Assembly (NCBI RefSeq): GCF_026151205.1
Contig: NC_087081.1
Location: 9,233,246-9,297,245 of the forward strand
DNA: 64,000 nt
Reading direction: 5' to 3'
Source: Bolinopsis microptera
Lineage: Eukaryota; Ctenophora; Tentaculata; Lobata; Bolinopsidae
This document shows positions 39,201 to 49,220 of this stretch, piece after piece (position 1 is the stretch's first letter; each line of letters starts with the position of its first letter). The notes under the pieces were generated by a model. The model worked only from the letters and a program-made list of their open reading frames with translations, was not told the DNA's origin and did not search any database. The translations under genes and the position numbers were made by a program.

Positions 39201-42200
39201 CATAATGCAGTCTTTAACTAACTTCCAAGACGAATCAGGATCTAGGCATTCTAGGACTTGCCAATTAATCGAGCATAATTCACGATTAATCATGTCCCAG
39301 TTTGCTTTCTTAAAATTATAGATTTTACGTTTAGGAGTTTTCTTACGGGAAAAGGAGCTTTTAATTGAAAAAGTGACAGGAAAATGATCAGATTTGCACA
39401 CGGAATGAGGATCACAGACATTCAAGTTATCGATTGTGTTATCATAATTACTGAGAAGAATGTCTAATGTATTACCACTTTTATGGGTGGGTGATGTGAT
39501 CAACTGGGAGAGAGAAAGATCACTGAAAGAATCTATGAAGGATTGCTCAATAGGTACGGTACTGGATGAAGATAGCCAATCTGTATGGGGGAGATTAAAA
39601 TCACCAATAACAGATAAGCCTGTTTTAGGACTAGTACATGAATTTCCATCCAGATTGGTCAAAAATTGGCTGAGCTATGAGCTTTAAAAAATATGCCCAT
39701 ATTTGGGCATACGCTTTTGCCCAAATTCGCTTTTGCCCAAATTCGATAAAATTTCAATATTTTTTAATTAGACTAACTCTATGTGAAAGATATAACTCAG
39801 TGTTTGTTGAATATAGTGGATACTAAGTAAAAAGACGTCCATGAACAAAATTGGGAAAATTGCACATAATATCTCGGTTCGGAATACTAGCCAAAATGAC
39901 TTCATTAAAATTGAAATAACTCCATCAGTTTTCAATATTTTTTCAAGAACTTTTTGGAATCGATTAAGAATTGCATTTCAAGCTTATTTTGGGCAACAAA
40001 TTTTGATGTAGGCCTCCAAGGAGATAGGGATATATTAAAGTATATTAAAGTATATTAAAGTATATTAAAGTATATCCCCGGGTCAAAATCGGGAAAAATC
40101 CTACATTTTAATATACTTTAATATGGTTGGCCCCCCCCCCCCAATTATTTTATAGCTGCGAAGAGCTGGCCGCTAAATACTCAAGATTAAAAGTGTGACA
40201 TGGACAGGCAAAATTTCGTGACTTGTAGACCAATAAGATCCTCACCTGTGCGTCTACCATCATCCTTCCTTCAAGGTGGAAATAAAATAGGAAAGCTTCT
40301 CCTGCAAACCCGAAAAAGTAGCACAAACCGTCCAGACCATATAGCTTGGAGTTCTTGTCTATGAGAATATCCACAATGCTCGCTATTATGAACGATGCGT
40401 ACCTAAAGGGTTCACGATTTTTACATCTTCAACAGATCGGATCTTGGATCCAATTTACACAACGATTAGTGACCAAAGGTCGAGTAAGACTCCACGTACG
40501 ATTAAAAAGTTAAGGTATATGAATTGTTGTTTCGAGACACATACTTTCCCCATTTCCATTGGTGAGGCTACTATAACACCCTTACAGAAGCCAAAAAAAC
40601 CTATTGGTCCTCTGAAGAATTTACGTCCACTCACCTTGTCCAATGCAGCCAGAAAAATTCTGTCTATGGCTACTCTTAAAAGGATAGAAGAAAAAGTGAA
40701 CGCCTTCACTGGTCCATGGCAGTGTGCATACAAACGCGCTCGTTCTTGTGCTGATATTGTTTGGTGTCAGCGAGTTCTACTGTCAGTTGTCCAAAGGAAG
40801 AAATGGGAGTATCATCGCATGGGCATCGATATGTCTAGTGCGTTTGACACGATCAAACGCACTACGATTCTTGAACTCCTGAAACTGTGTGGCTGTACTG
40901 AGGATGAGCTGAGGATTGTCCGGTTGTTGTTGTCCAACACAAAGCTACGGGTGAAGGTAAATGGAGTTCTTTCAGCTGAGTTTTTAAGTCTCCTTGGAGC
41001 TTTCCAAGGTGACTGTCTATCCGGCTGTCTGTTCACCCTTGTCTTGGCTGGTGCTTTGAATGAACTTAGATGGACTATAACAATCAGTTTACCTTACTCG
41101 GGATTATTACGACGGGTTTATTAACGACCGGTTAAAATATGGTTCGGGAAAAATATGGCGAAATTGCTCAAAACCCACCACATTTTCCCGGTCGCCATTT
41201 TACCGGTGTCCAACCTTTCAATTTTAGATTCAAAAATTTTGTCTCAGATGTAAATTTCCTTATTAGAGATAAGCAAGTTTAGAAATTTTCGCATTGCTAA
41301 AACTTGTGAAACAAGTCGAATGGTAGTCTGCTGGTAGTAACGTGTTGGTAGTCTAGCACTCTAGCAAATTAGTTGTTTTGAATTAGCATTAAATGTTTAC
41401 GTGTATCAAATAACCATTATGACTCAAAAAAGAATGCATCGTTCACATTTTTTAGAATTATGAATAAATGACTGATGAAACTGATTCATGTTATTGACAG
41501 TTTTAATTAATTCAAGTTTTAATTTAACTGTTACTTTTACTTTGAGTCCTATTTCATTATGTAGAGATAGTCAATACCTAAGAAATTAAAAATTGGCCTA
41601 TTTAAATCAACTTTGACAATAAGGATATATGACAAGAATTGGGCAAAAAGGTGAATTTTTTGCAATTTTAGCCAAATGAAGTCGAAAAACCTACAACAAG
41701 TGTCCCAATAGTCTTCTTTAGTGAATATAAGACAACGATTAAAATATGAGCACCCATACCCCTTGGGAACCCTAAAAGCTGAGTAGGCGGGTTTATTAAC
41801 GACCGGTGAAAATGTGGTTCGGGAAAAATATGGCGAAATTACCCTAAACCCACCACTTTATCCCGGTCATAATAATCCCGAGTAAGGTAGATAGGCCGAT
41901 CCCCCCGATTACTATTGCTGGCCTTCCACTTGACACTGAATATGCTGATGATGTTGACTTCAATGATGAAGAGGAAGATAACTTGAGAGCTATTTTGCCC
42001 CAGGCAACAGCTATACTCGAGAAATGGAACCTCTTTGTCAATGAAGACAAAACGGACTTCACTCATGTTTATTTAGCTAGTACGGGTGAAGTCGACAGTG
42101 ATGGAAAATTAGTGTCGGGGAATGAAGCATGGAGGAAAAGTATCACTCTAGGGTCCGTCTTGTGTAGCAAAGCTGATATTCAGCGTCGCATAAACCAAGG

Positions 42201-44875
42201 ATATGCTGCCTTTAACAATTACAAGAAGGCCTGGAGTGATAAACTGCCCCTAAACAAACGTCTAATACTGTATAATGCTTTAGTCGTATCGGTTCTTATG
42301 TACAACTCATCCTGTTGGGCCGTCCCCAAAATAATCCTTGAAAAATTAGATGTTGTTCACCGCAGACATCTTCGCACTATTTTGAATATAAAGTACCCAG
42401 GAGTCATCTCCAACAAAAACTTGTATAAACGCTGCAATGCTGAACCATTGTCAGAAAAAGTGGCCCGTAGTCGGTGGAGAATGTTAGGACATGTTTTGCG
42501 GGGTCCTATTGACGGACCAGCGTTTTCTTCCCTCATTTTTGCCATCAATACACTCTCCAGCTCTCTACCCAAATCAGTCACAACATGAGGGAAGAATTTG
42601 TGGATACCTGGAAATCTGCCAAGGCATCCTCACCTAAATTAGAATTCTACAATCAAATTAAACATTATTTTGAACCAGAAACATACTTAGGAGTGGTTAA
42701 GATCCCCGATGCTCGGAAAAGCTTAACAAGGTTTCGTATTAGCTGCCACAATCTTTACATTGAGAGGGGCCGTTACGAAACCCCCCTAGTACCAAGAGAA
42801 CATCGATGGTGCACTTTTTGCTTTCTCAGCAAGGGGCTTAAGCCTATTGAGGACGAAATTCATGTTCTAACTGACTGTTTACTCTACTCCTCAGTTAGAG
42901 AAAAATTTAACTTCCATCCCAAAAATATTACTGACCTAGCCGGTTTGCTATCCGATAAAACACTAGACCCTACAAAATTTACTGCCACAGCAAGAGCAAT
43001 CCATTCAATTCTCTCTGTGAACGAACATTTTACAGCCTACTATAAGAGCCCAGATTTCCACTCAAATACTGGCCAATGCATAATGCTATAGGACCTCAAA
43101 AATAGTATTATAAAACATTTCTATTTTATCCCTACACATTTGTAAATAACTAGAATTGTGTAACCTTAAATTATTTCAGAATTATAACTATTGTGAATTC
43201 AATAAAATAATTATCACTTTTGTATCCTTGTATCCTTGTATCCTTGTATCCTTGTATCCTACACTGGACTTACCAGGGAGAAGAGGAAGACCCCAAAGCA
43301 ATCTATTCTCGCTGATTGTGCATGATTTATGTAAAAGAAATCTTTATTTGAATAATATCTTTGACCTGCATTATCTCCGTAATTTGAGTTATGACAAGAG
43401 ATATTGGCGGAATTTGCAATGAAGTTTTTAATTTTTAGTTTTTGTTTTAGGGAAAGATTAGACTTGGGCGTTGTTTTTTAAAACTATCCCTTGTTTAGAA
43501 CTTTGATTTAATAGGTATATGAATGACAGATTCATGGGGAACATTTACGCGACCATATCTCAGACAAGAAATAAATCCTTGTATTTGACATTGTGTATAG
43601 GAACTGACATGGTGCTGTGTTGCAGATCGTTTATGTGGATGTAGTTACCCTCCGTGTCGTGAAGAGACCATTTGGCCGAGTGACCCATCTCCACCAATAT
43701 TCCTGAAAGTTAATAGCCGAATTAAAATCTTATACAATCTTCATTGTATAGCCTTCATAAAGTGTTAAAGTAAATAATAGTCAATTTCTCTGAATTTCCG
43801 TGTAAAGATTTATAAGATTTCCGTTACGACTTCAATTAGTATACCGGAAAAGCAAAGGATGATCTTTAGTAGAGGTTCTAAAGGCTTTTGCGTACATCTG
43901 ATATTAACTGGATACCTGATAGAATTACATTTATCACATATTCATATTGAGTTAAGGTTGAAGAAAACTGGCCTCTAGAATTGTTATCATTCCTAGGGGC
44001 CTAAATTGGGCTGCGGTTTCGGGCAATTTTCATCTGCCTCATAGTCTCGAAGAAATTGTTAATATTACCGGGTATAATTATAATAAAGTTGCAAAACTGT
44101 GAATATTATTAGAACTGTTCCTAATCTTAGTTCTATCTTACCGCGGGCGGCGCTCAGCCTGTCATTCCGCCAAATCTCTGTGATTATGAACATAAATATA
44201 ATAGCCTGGGGTCCCCAGGTAAAGTTCTATCAAACTTTCACTGCAAACGAGATCTTAACAAAAATCCAACTATCGGGTCGAGTGTTTTAAGTTCCCGTTA
44301 ATACTTGGGACTTTGATCATTTCTAACGCGTTTCAATTAGATCAATTGCAGGATGTCATTACGGGCTTACCAGAATTTGTGAAGGAATGGTGCTCCAGCA
44401 ACAAGAATTCTCAGACAGTTTACCAAATTCCAGACTCCTGTAATTTTGATTACGTTATTTGTAACACCTGTATGGAGGTATTTTTAACACCTATAATGTA
44501 GAAAAATTAAAAAAATAGCATCGCTCTGATCAAACTATTTAACTTGGAATTGTTGCATTTTGATTAAATAATGAGCAAAACACACAACTTTGAGGTAGAG
44601 CAGTTTCATGTGAACAATTATATGCGCCTGGAACTCGACTAGTCTACAGAAGCAGGAAGCTGCATAAACTAGAGCTTCCGTCTCCTTAAGAAGAGATTTA
44701 TGCTCTAGTCTATCATATTTATTAGCGGGAGAAACATTGTACATTTTAAAATCGCTGTTATTTCCAAACTTCACTAAATATTGAGACAGGCCGAGCTCAT
44801 TGACCTGATCAGTTATCACTTACCTGTAAAATAGAAAGCAACTCCCGGTAACAAGTGACCTCCAAATGTACCCAT
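27240..44875 (-). CDS. TMEM45-family multi-pass membrane protein
   Basis: Minus-strand exons: 44875-44824 (MGTFGGHLLPGVAFYFTG, the family's N-terminal GHxLPG), probably 44437-44371, then 43702-43609 (ILVEMGHSAKW...LQHSTM), 40402-40246 (YASFIIASIVDIL...GEAFLFYFHLEG), 27926-27792 (ending LHGTWFIQ), 27626-27553 (AGFLLYPPGHED) and 27435-27240 (last helix, then a basic and Tyr-rich tail, VDSD stop). The order QHSTM, EAFLFYxH, GTWFxQ, GFxLYPP is the TMEM45A/B arrangement. Phases fit for every junction from exon 3 on. The segment expected between 44371 and 43702 (the family's YRLE block) was not found with usable splice sites, so either an exon is missed or the copy is damaged. One intron (40245-27927) is filled by the 12-kb transposon nest and another (43608-40403) by LINE-C. 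The molecular function of the family is poorly defined. Confidence 0.88.
29997..30041 (+). other. 2A-type ribosome-skipping motif in LINE-B
   Basis: Encodes LLLMRCGDIETNPGP, matching the consensus D(V/I)ExNPGP with a hydrophobic lead. In known 2A sequences the bond between the last Gly and Pro is not made, so a 55-residue leader peptide would be released from the rest of the polyprotein. 2A motifs are established in several LINE clades. Function here is inferred from sequence. Confidence 0.85.
30046..33349. mobile_element. 3.3-kb fold-back element inside LINE-B
   Basis: The ends TAGTAAGGGGAAAAGTGG and its inverse are flanked by direct TGA (30043-30045, 33350-33352); a 2-bp AT duplication is an equally possible reading. 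The arms are about 1.35 kb each (30046 to ~31410 and ~31965 to 33349) and almost identical: mirrored open frames of 83 and 62 codons have the same translation in both. The centre (~550 bp) has a short frame starting MPAPFKRRRRR and a longer one ending ESDETES with no recognised relative. No transposase was seen, so it appears non-autonomous. Confidence 0.88.
41092..41887. mobile_element. TA-flanked inverted-repeat element inside LINE-C
   Basis: The ends CCTTACTCGGGATTATTA and TAATAATCCCGAGTAAGG are inverted repeats. A second, subterminal pair, gggtttattaacgaccgg, is in direct orientation at both ends. TA flanks both sides (41090-41091, 41888-41889). Leaving one TA restores the LINE-C frame (ISL joined to DRP). 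No transposase frame. Confidence 0.85.
42555..43259 (+). pseudogene. LINE-E: 3' fragment of another LINE inserted in LINE-C
   Basis: Flanked by the direct repeat TACACT (42549-42554 and 43260-43265). The open frame 42585-43091 encodes a LINE C-terminal region with a knuckle (CTFC...HVLTDC) and ends MHNAIM-like before a stop at 43089. The 3' end is a run of about five TATCCTTG units, the kind of simple-repeat tail seen on some LINEs. It is 5'-truncated, and its removal joins INTL to DLPG in LINE-C. Confidence 0.8.
43425..43608. other. TMEM45 intron remainder
   Basis: AT-rich intron sequence between the end of LINE-C and the TMEM45 exon at 43609. No separate feature. Confidence 0.4.
43703..44370. 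other. TMEM45 intron region with a dispersed-repeat fragment
   Basis: Contains ttgcggaat-type repeat sequence and the motif atagcctggggtccccaggtaa (44150-44223) shared with 16.85-17.6 kb. The expected TMEM45 exon for the second helix was not located here. Confidence 0.4.
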
Positions 44876-45836
44876 TTTCTAAAAAAGCACTAGTTGTTAG
44901 ACTCCCTCTATAACAGGTATAATAGTAACGTGTATAATAGTAATAACGTGTATAAAAGTAAAACAATATCACGCGCCGGGGAGAAAATTAGATAACTGAA
45001 AGATCGCAATGATCTACCACTACCGTTGACCTAACACTGACCTATAGCCTAAATAAAATGGCACTATTCACTATACTTGAACTTGATTTTAATATACTTT
45101 TAAGTTTTAACACCTGCGCGTAAATCAAACAGGGTCCTGAAGGGTACTGCTCATGACTGGGAGATGGATTTAGAACTGTTTTATCACTCTAGCACTTAAA
45201 GTTTTAAAGGTTGGAAATTTAAACTATTGTGTGCTTCAATTAGGTCGTCATGGAATATGAAGAATAAATCTACAGTGAAAGCATAAAACGTTCCTTGAAT
45301 GTAATGAGTGTAAAGGAGAATTCTTCTATAACAGAAACTGAAAATGGGATCTTACAAAGGGGGAGATATTCAAACAAACCAACTCAATTAATTAAAACCA
45401 ACTCAGTTAATTAAATGCACATTGCATAATTACTGTTATATTACTCTAGACTATAAATTTGATGTGGAAACTTGGAAACTCCTCACAACGGAAATAAAGA
45501 AGACTGTATTGAATGTATATGAATAAAGACGGGGGAAATCAAGATTGTCGTGACAGCACGACCATAAGATGAATGTTCACAATTTCTAAAAATTACGTTG
45601 CCTCTAGAAAGAGCAGGTGCTTTTCTTTATCGTAAGAAGTCGATAATGAGAAACACTTATCGTGGTAAATGGGACTCATCACTATCGACTATTTATCAAA
45701 TCCTCAGATGATCACAGTCCGAACATTTGCGTGAGAAACTCATGATATTACAGTTTTTATGTTACAATGTTATCCTAGTTGCGAAAGTATTTCCTTAGAG
45801 AAAAGATAAATAACAGGCGGGCAGCGGTGCCCCTTA
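44876..45836. other. Upstream region of TMEM45, no other gene
   Basis: AT-rich; presumed promoter of the minus-strand TMEM45 gene. Short repeats (taataacgtgtataa near 44930; aaccaactcaattaatt near 45380). No gene seen. Confidence 0.35.
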
Positions 45837-46027
45837 GGCCTAGGGGCCTCGTTCACATATTACGTAATGAGCCGAAGGGAGGGGGTTTCCAAATGATTAC
45901 GCTAGTGTAATTTTAATACAATAGCTATGTGCAAAGCCAAAACTGATTACGGAGGGGCGTCGGGGCGAGGGGGGGGGGGGGGGGGGGTTAAAAATTGTCC
46001 AAAAAGTGATAATATGTGAACGACCCC
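45837..46027. mobile_element. G-run inverted-repeat element, copy 2
   Basis: Same family as 9093-9253: tcgttcacatattacgtaat at the left, aatatgtgaacgacccc at the right, internal G runs. TTA lies on both sides (45834-45836, 46028-46030). The left end is degraded (ggcctaggggcctc). Confidence 0.75.
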
Positions 46028-46369
46028 TTATATGTAATTCTATCATACTCATAGTTCTAGAATCTCGACATCACTTTGAAAATCAAGGGTTAGCAATCAA
46101 ATTCTATCCCACAATAAATAATACCCGCTCTTAAAGGCTAGGCACATGAAAAACAAACTTCTCTGAGTTGCAAAAGCTGCAAGTGTTTAACTTAATATCC
46201 GTAAATACAGTATAAAATAAAGAAGCTGTAAGCCAAGTAGTGATTTATTAATCCTCGCTCATATAAACACCAACCACTTCAAGTAGGCTCAAGTCAGCCC
46301 ATCTTAGTAAAACTGGACCAAAAAGTTTTGCTACCTTAACCGTCGCTGGCCTTAGTTATGATAGCTGAT

Positions 46370-46548
46370 TGCGTAATATAGGAGGGGGGTTGGGTCTTGA
46401 TTACGGGGGGGGGGGGGGGGGGGGGAGGGGGGGGGGGTCAAACCTTGATTAAGTTATATAGGGGGGGGGGGGGGGGGTTCGGTTGATTACGGAGGGGGGG
46501 GGGGGTAAAAATTGGCAAAATATTGATTACGTAATATGTGAACGACTC
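46370..46548. mobile_element. G-run inverted-repeat element, copy 3 (degraded)
   Basis: Three long G runs separated by gattacgg-type words and a right end gattacgtaatatgtgaacgact. The left end is not recognisable. Confidence 0.6.
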
Positions 46549-46659
46549 ATTAGTGCTGGTGCCGGCCATGGTTGTCCGAAGTAAAAGAAAAAGGGTGGTT
46601 TTCATAAATGACCCTGCTGCCTTGCAGCTAAACAACGTAAAGTAAAGTAAAATAAAGTA

Positions 46660-46790
46660 ATGTTTTGTATTGTTTGTATTGTATTGTATTGTTTGTATTT
46701 TTTGTATTGTTTGTATTGTATTGTATTGTTTGTATTTTTTGTATTGTTTGTATTTTGTATTTTTTTTATTGTTTGTATCGTATTTTTCTG
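46660..46790. repeat. TTTGTATTG-rich low-complexity repeat
   Basis: Irregular units of ttgtattg and tttgtatt. Open frames through it are repeat products. Confidence 0.85.
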
Positions 46791-46799
46791 TGCCACACC

Positions 46800-47118
46800 A
46801 TTTGAAATGATTCGCCAGTCGCCACCAAATGTAATGTTGAGTTAGAGGGGCTGGTGCTTCATATCAAGTTGATTTTTTGTGCTGCGCAGCTGCTGCTAAT
46901 TGAATAATATCTCTGAGCAGCTTTTGTATTGTCAAATATATTAATAAATTAATAACCAAACAAGCTTTTAGCTTGGTAAGTGAGCGGTATAAAAAATAAA
47001 TTGATCCAGAATCGGAATTATTGAAATTATAACTCTGTTGTATTTCCTTCAGCTAGATTAAAGTACGTACAAACTACAACAAAATGTGTAATAGTAGTAC
47101 TGAATACTATACATTTAT
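46800..47118. other. Intergenic, no gene seen
   Basis: AT-rich DNA without a coding frame. Confidence 0.35.
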
Positions 47119-47280
47119 CACATGCCTTCTCATGCGATATCAAAACTTTCGCCCACGAGGCTTGCCGAGTTAGCGAAAGTTTCGATATTTCCCGAGGCTT
47201 GCCGAGGGTTATATCGACATTTTCAATCACGAGGCTTGCCGAGTTTTGAAAATGTTGATATCGCATGAGAAGGCATGTGA
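47119..47280. repeat. Hairpin repeat with three GAGGCTTGCCGAG motifs
   Basis: The outer arms tcacatgccttctcatgcga and tcgcatgagaaggcatgtga are inverted. Between them GAGGCTTGCCGAG occurs three times, separated by complementary words (actttcg/cgaaagt, aacattttc). Compact nested stem-loops would form. It touches the start of the duplicated repeat. Confidence 0.75.
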
Positions 47281-48001
47281 TTAATGTTTTATCACACTTT
47301 CTTTGGAGCCAAATTTGGCCGGGAAAGCAGAATTTGATCAAACGTTAGTTATAAATCTCACCAAAGCAAACTAGACATGTCCAACTTGTTTATGTTTATA
47401 ATGTCCAAGCTATATATAGCTCTCGATGAGTTAGTATTTTAGATATCGAAGATACAATACGTAAAATTAGGATCTCACGTTCCCACATTTATGACACAGT
47501 GAATGCTGTACGCCGCGCCCAATTTGCTTTTTATTGGTACGTTGTGCATCGGATATCAATATATTCACGCCTATGGGTCTTGTACTTATTGCATTCTAGA
47601 ATATTCCACCACGAGCGCGTATTTTAATCATAAATTATTTCCTGCACATCAATCGATGTGAGGTGATTCTTATACTTTATTTCTATTAGATATATTTTGA
47701 GTCATTAAACCTGAAGATGAATAATGTATAGAACATTTGTTTTAGTGTTGATAACATCCTAGTCCTTATCATGTAATACTAATCTGCGATAAGGTGATAG
47801 TATTTCCTGGTTGTTATATTTGAATTGGGCTGTGGCGCCATGATTGTCTATTCATAAGTCCAAATTTTCAACTGTTCATGTTGTACTCGTACTACACGCC
47901 CTAATTCATATATCAACAATATTATCGTCCGTCTTGATTGTTTGTTATTTCAGAATGATTTATCACTGGAACTTGTAATCATTGACTTTTATTGAATTTT
48001 A
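47272..48001 (+). repeat. Direct repeat unit, copy 1
   Basis: Starts ggcatgtgattaatgtttta and is nearly identical to 48397-49220. It begins with tatcacactttctttggagc; a similar sequence occurs inverted at about 50190-50229 (gctttcctgccaaatttggc), suggesting transposon ends. No open frame of note. Confidence 0.85.
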
Positions 48002-48396
48002 TCGAGTATTATAATAGTCTTCTAATATATTCATCTTGCCATCATTTGCTTCACTAGAAATTATCAGAACAGCCGTAATATAATGTATCTCTTCAATACA
48101 ACTCTAGATTGTTTTAATATCAAGAGCAGACATCCGTACTCTTTAGTATTGTTTATGAAAGTAACTCTTGACTTAATAGCCCGATAATCGGCCTGGTAAT
48201 ACCATTTTAGAACGCACTTCACCAGCCTTTTATAACCACCCTGGTCATTGCCAGGCAGTTCACCCGTACTGTTAGCAATATTGAATTGGTCTAAAGAATG
48301 GCAGCATATCAATCATCGGACCTAAATTTGCCCCAGCGACCAGACCAATTTATAACCGGATTAGCGAATTAAGTTACGCCATTCGTCCCTTGATAT
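48002..48396. other. Spacer between direct-repeat copies
   Basis: Unrelated AT-rich DNA with no gene. An 82-codon minus-strand open frame has no recognised features. Confidence 0.35.
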
Positions 48397-49220
48397 GGCA
48401 TGTGATTAATGTTTTATCACACTTTCTTTGGAGCCAAATTTGGCCGGGAAAGCAGAATTTGATCAAACGTTAGTTATAAATCTCACCAAAGCAAACTAGA
48501 CATGTCCAACTTATTTATGTTTATAATGTCCAAGCTATATATAGCTCTCGATGAGTTAGTATTTCAGATATCGAAGATACAATACGTAAAATTAGGATCT
48601 CACGTTCCCACATTTATGACACAGTGAATGCTGTACGCCGCGCCCAATTTGCTTTCTATTGGTACGTTGTGCATCGGATATCAATATATTCACGCCTATG
48701 GGTCTTGTACTTATTGCATTCTAGAATATTCCACCACGAGCGCGTATTTTAATCATAAATTATTTCCTGCATATCAATCGATGTGAGGTGATTCTTATAC
48801 TTTATTTCTATTAGATATATTTTGTGTCATTAAACCTGAAGATGTATATTATCATTAGATGATTATACATCTTCAGGTTTAATGACTTGTATAATATCAT
48901 TAGATGATTATACATCTCAGGTTTAATGACTTGTAATGTATAGACATCTGTTTAGTGTTGATAACATCCTAGTCCTTATCATGTAATACTAATCTGCGAT
49001 AAGGTGATAGTATTTCCTGGTTGTTATATTTGAATTGGGCTGTGGCCCCATGATTGTCTATTCATAAGTCCAAATTTTCAACTGTTCATGTTGTACTCGT
49101 ACTACACGCCCTAATTCATATATCAACAATATTATCGTCCGTCTTGATTGTCTGTTATTTCAGAATGATTTATCACTGGAACTTGTAATCATTGACTTTT
49201 ATTGACTTTTATTGAATTTT
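48397..49220 (+). repeat. Direct repeat unit, copy 2 with hairpin insertion
   Basis: A second copy of the 47272-48001 unit. It differs by about 95 bp at 48840-48935, where the phrase taaacctgaagatgtata and its inverse are repeated, making a hairpin followed by a tandem copy. Confidence 0.85.

Larger units (their letters stand above)
28560..39690 (-). pseudogene. LINE-A: 5'-truncated CR1/Jockey-like LINE split by LINE-B
   Basis: The upstream half (39662-38346) holds the endonuclease end (VIGDFNLPHTDW, CKSDHFPV) and the start of the RT (NKAQGPDGIHGKIL, LANVVPIFKKGKKSE, VENYRPISL, RQHGFLEHKSC). The downstream half (29786-28602) continues with VYFDFAKAFDSVNHD, GVPQGSILGPLLF, catalytic YADDT, and a C-terminus ending in SETTA. 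Both halves are open in one frame, interrupted only by LINE-B with its 12-bp duplication at NENIINHV. The element lacks its 5' end and ORF1. An ATT-rich tail lies near 28560-28585. It was probably dead on arrival but otherwise little decayed. Confidence 0.9.
27997..40142. mobile_element. G-rich inverted-repeat element carrying the nested LINEs
   Basis: Left end: a G run, then CCAACCATATTAAAGTATAT; right end: its inverse followed by a C run. The flanking direct repeat is AATTAT (27991-27996 and 40143-40148). Next to each end is a block tatccccgggtcaaaatcgg, in the same orientation at both ends, and at the right end five ATTAAAGTAT units. Only about 1 kb (28.0-28.56 and 39.69-40.14 kb) belongs to this element; LINE-A and its insertions fill the rest. 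No transposase frame remains, so it is non-autonomous. The 6-bp duplication does not point to one superfamily. Confidence 0.75.
40405..43425 (+). pseudogene. LINE-C: RTE/R4-like reverse transcriptase split by two insertions
   Basis: From about 40444 the frame shows RT motifs: ATITPLQKPKK, LRPLTLSNAARK, IDMSSAFDTIKR and FQGDCLSGCLF (an F/QGD box rather than PQG). After the TA element (41092-41887) it gives the catalytic EYADDVDF, then NEDKTDF, RRHLRTIL and RWRMLGHVLR. A second insertion (42555-43259) separates the C-terminus, GRRGRPQSNLF...WRNLQ (stop 43420-43422). No endonuclease is visible, so it is 5'-truncated. It lies in a TMEM45 intron, opposite in strand, and its coding-like sequence begins about 40 bp from the acceptor of the exon at 40402. 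Confidence 0.85.

Noticed and set aside
27997..40142. Polinton/Maverick element (6-bp duplication, about 12 kb)
   Set aside because: There is no integrase, protease, ATPase or DNA polymerase B; the length comes from nested LINEs.
42585..42588. ATGA overlap as a translational restart between two ORFs
   Set aside because: The ATG belongs to the inserted LINE-E fragment, and the stop arises from reading LINE-C into it; the TACACT duplication explains the junction.
44535..44819. TMEM45 exon reading RLEHKSLLKETEAL
   Set aside because: The resemblance to the family block is real, but joining it to exon 1 or exon 3 gives stops in every canonical splice combination.
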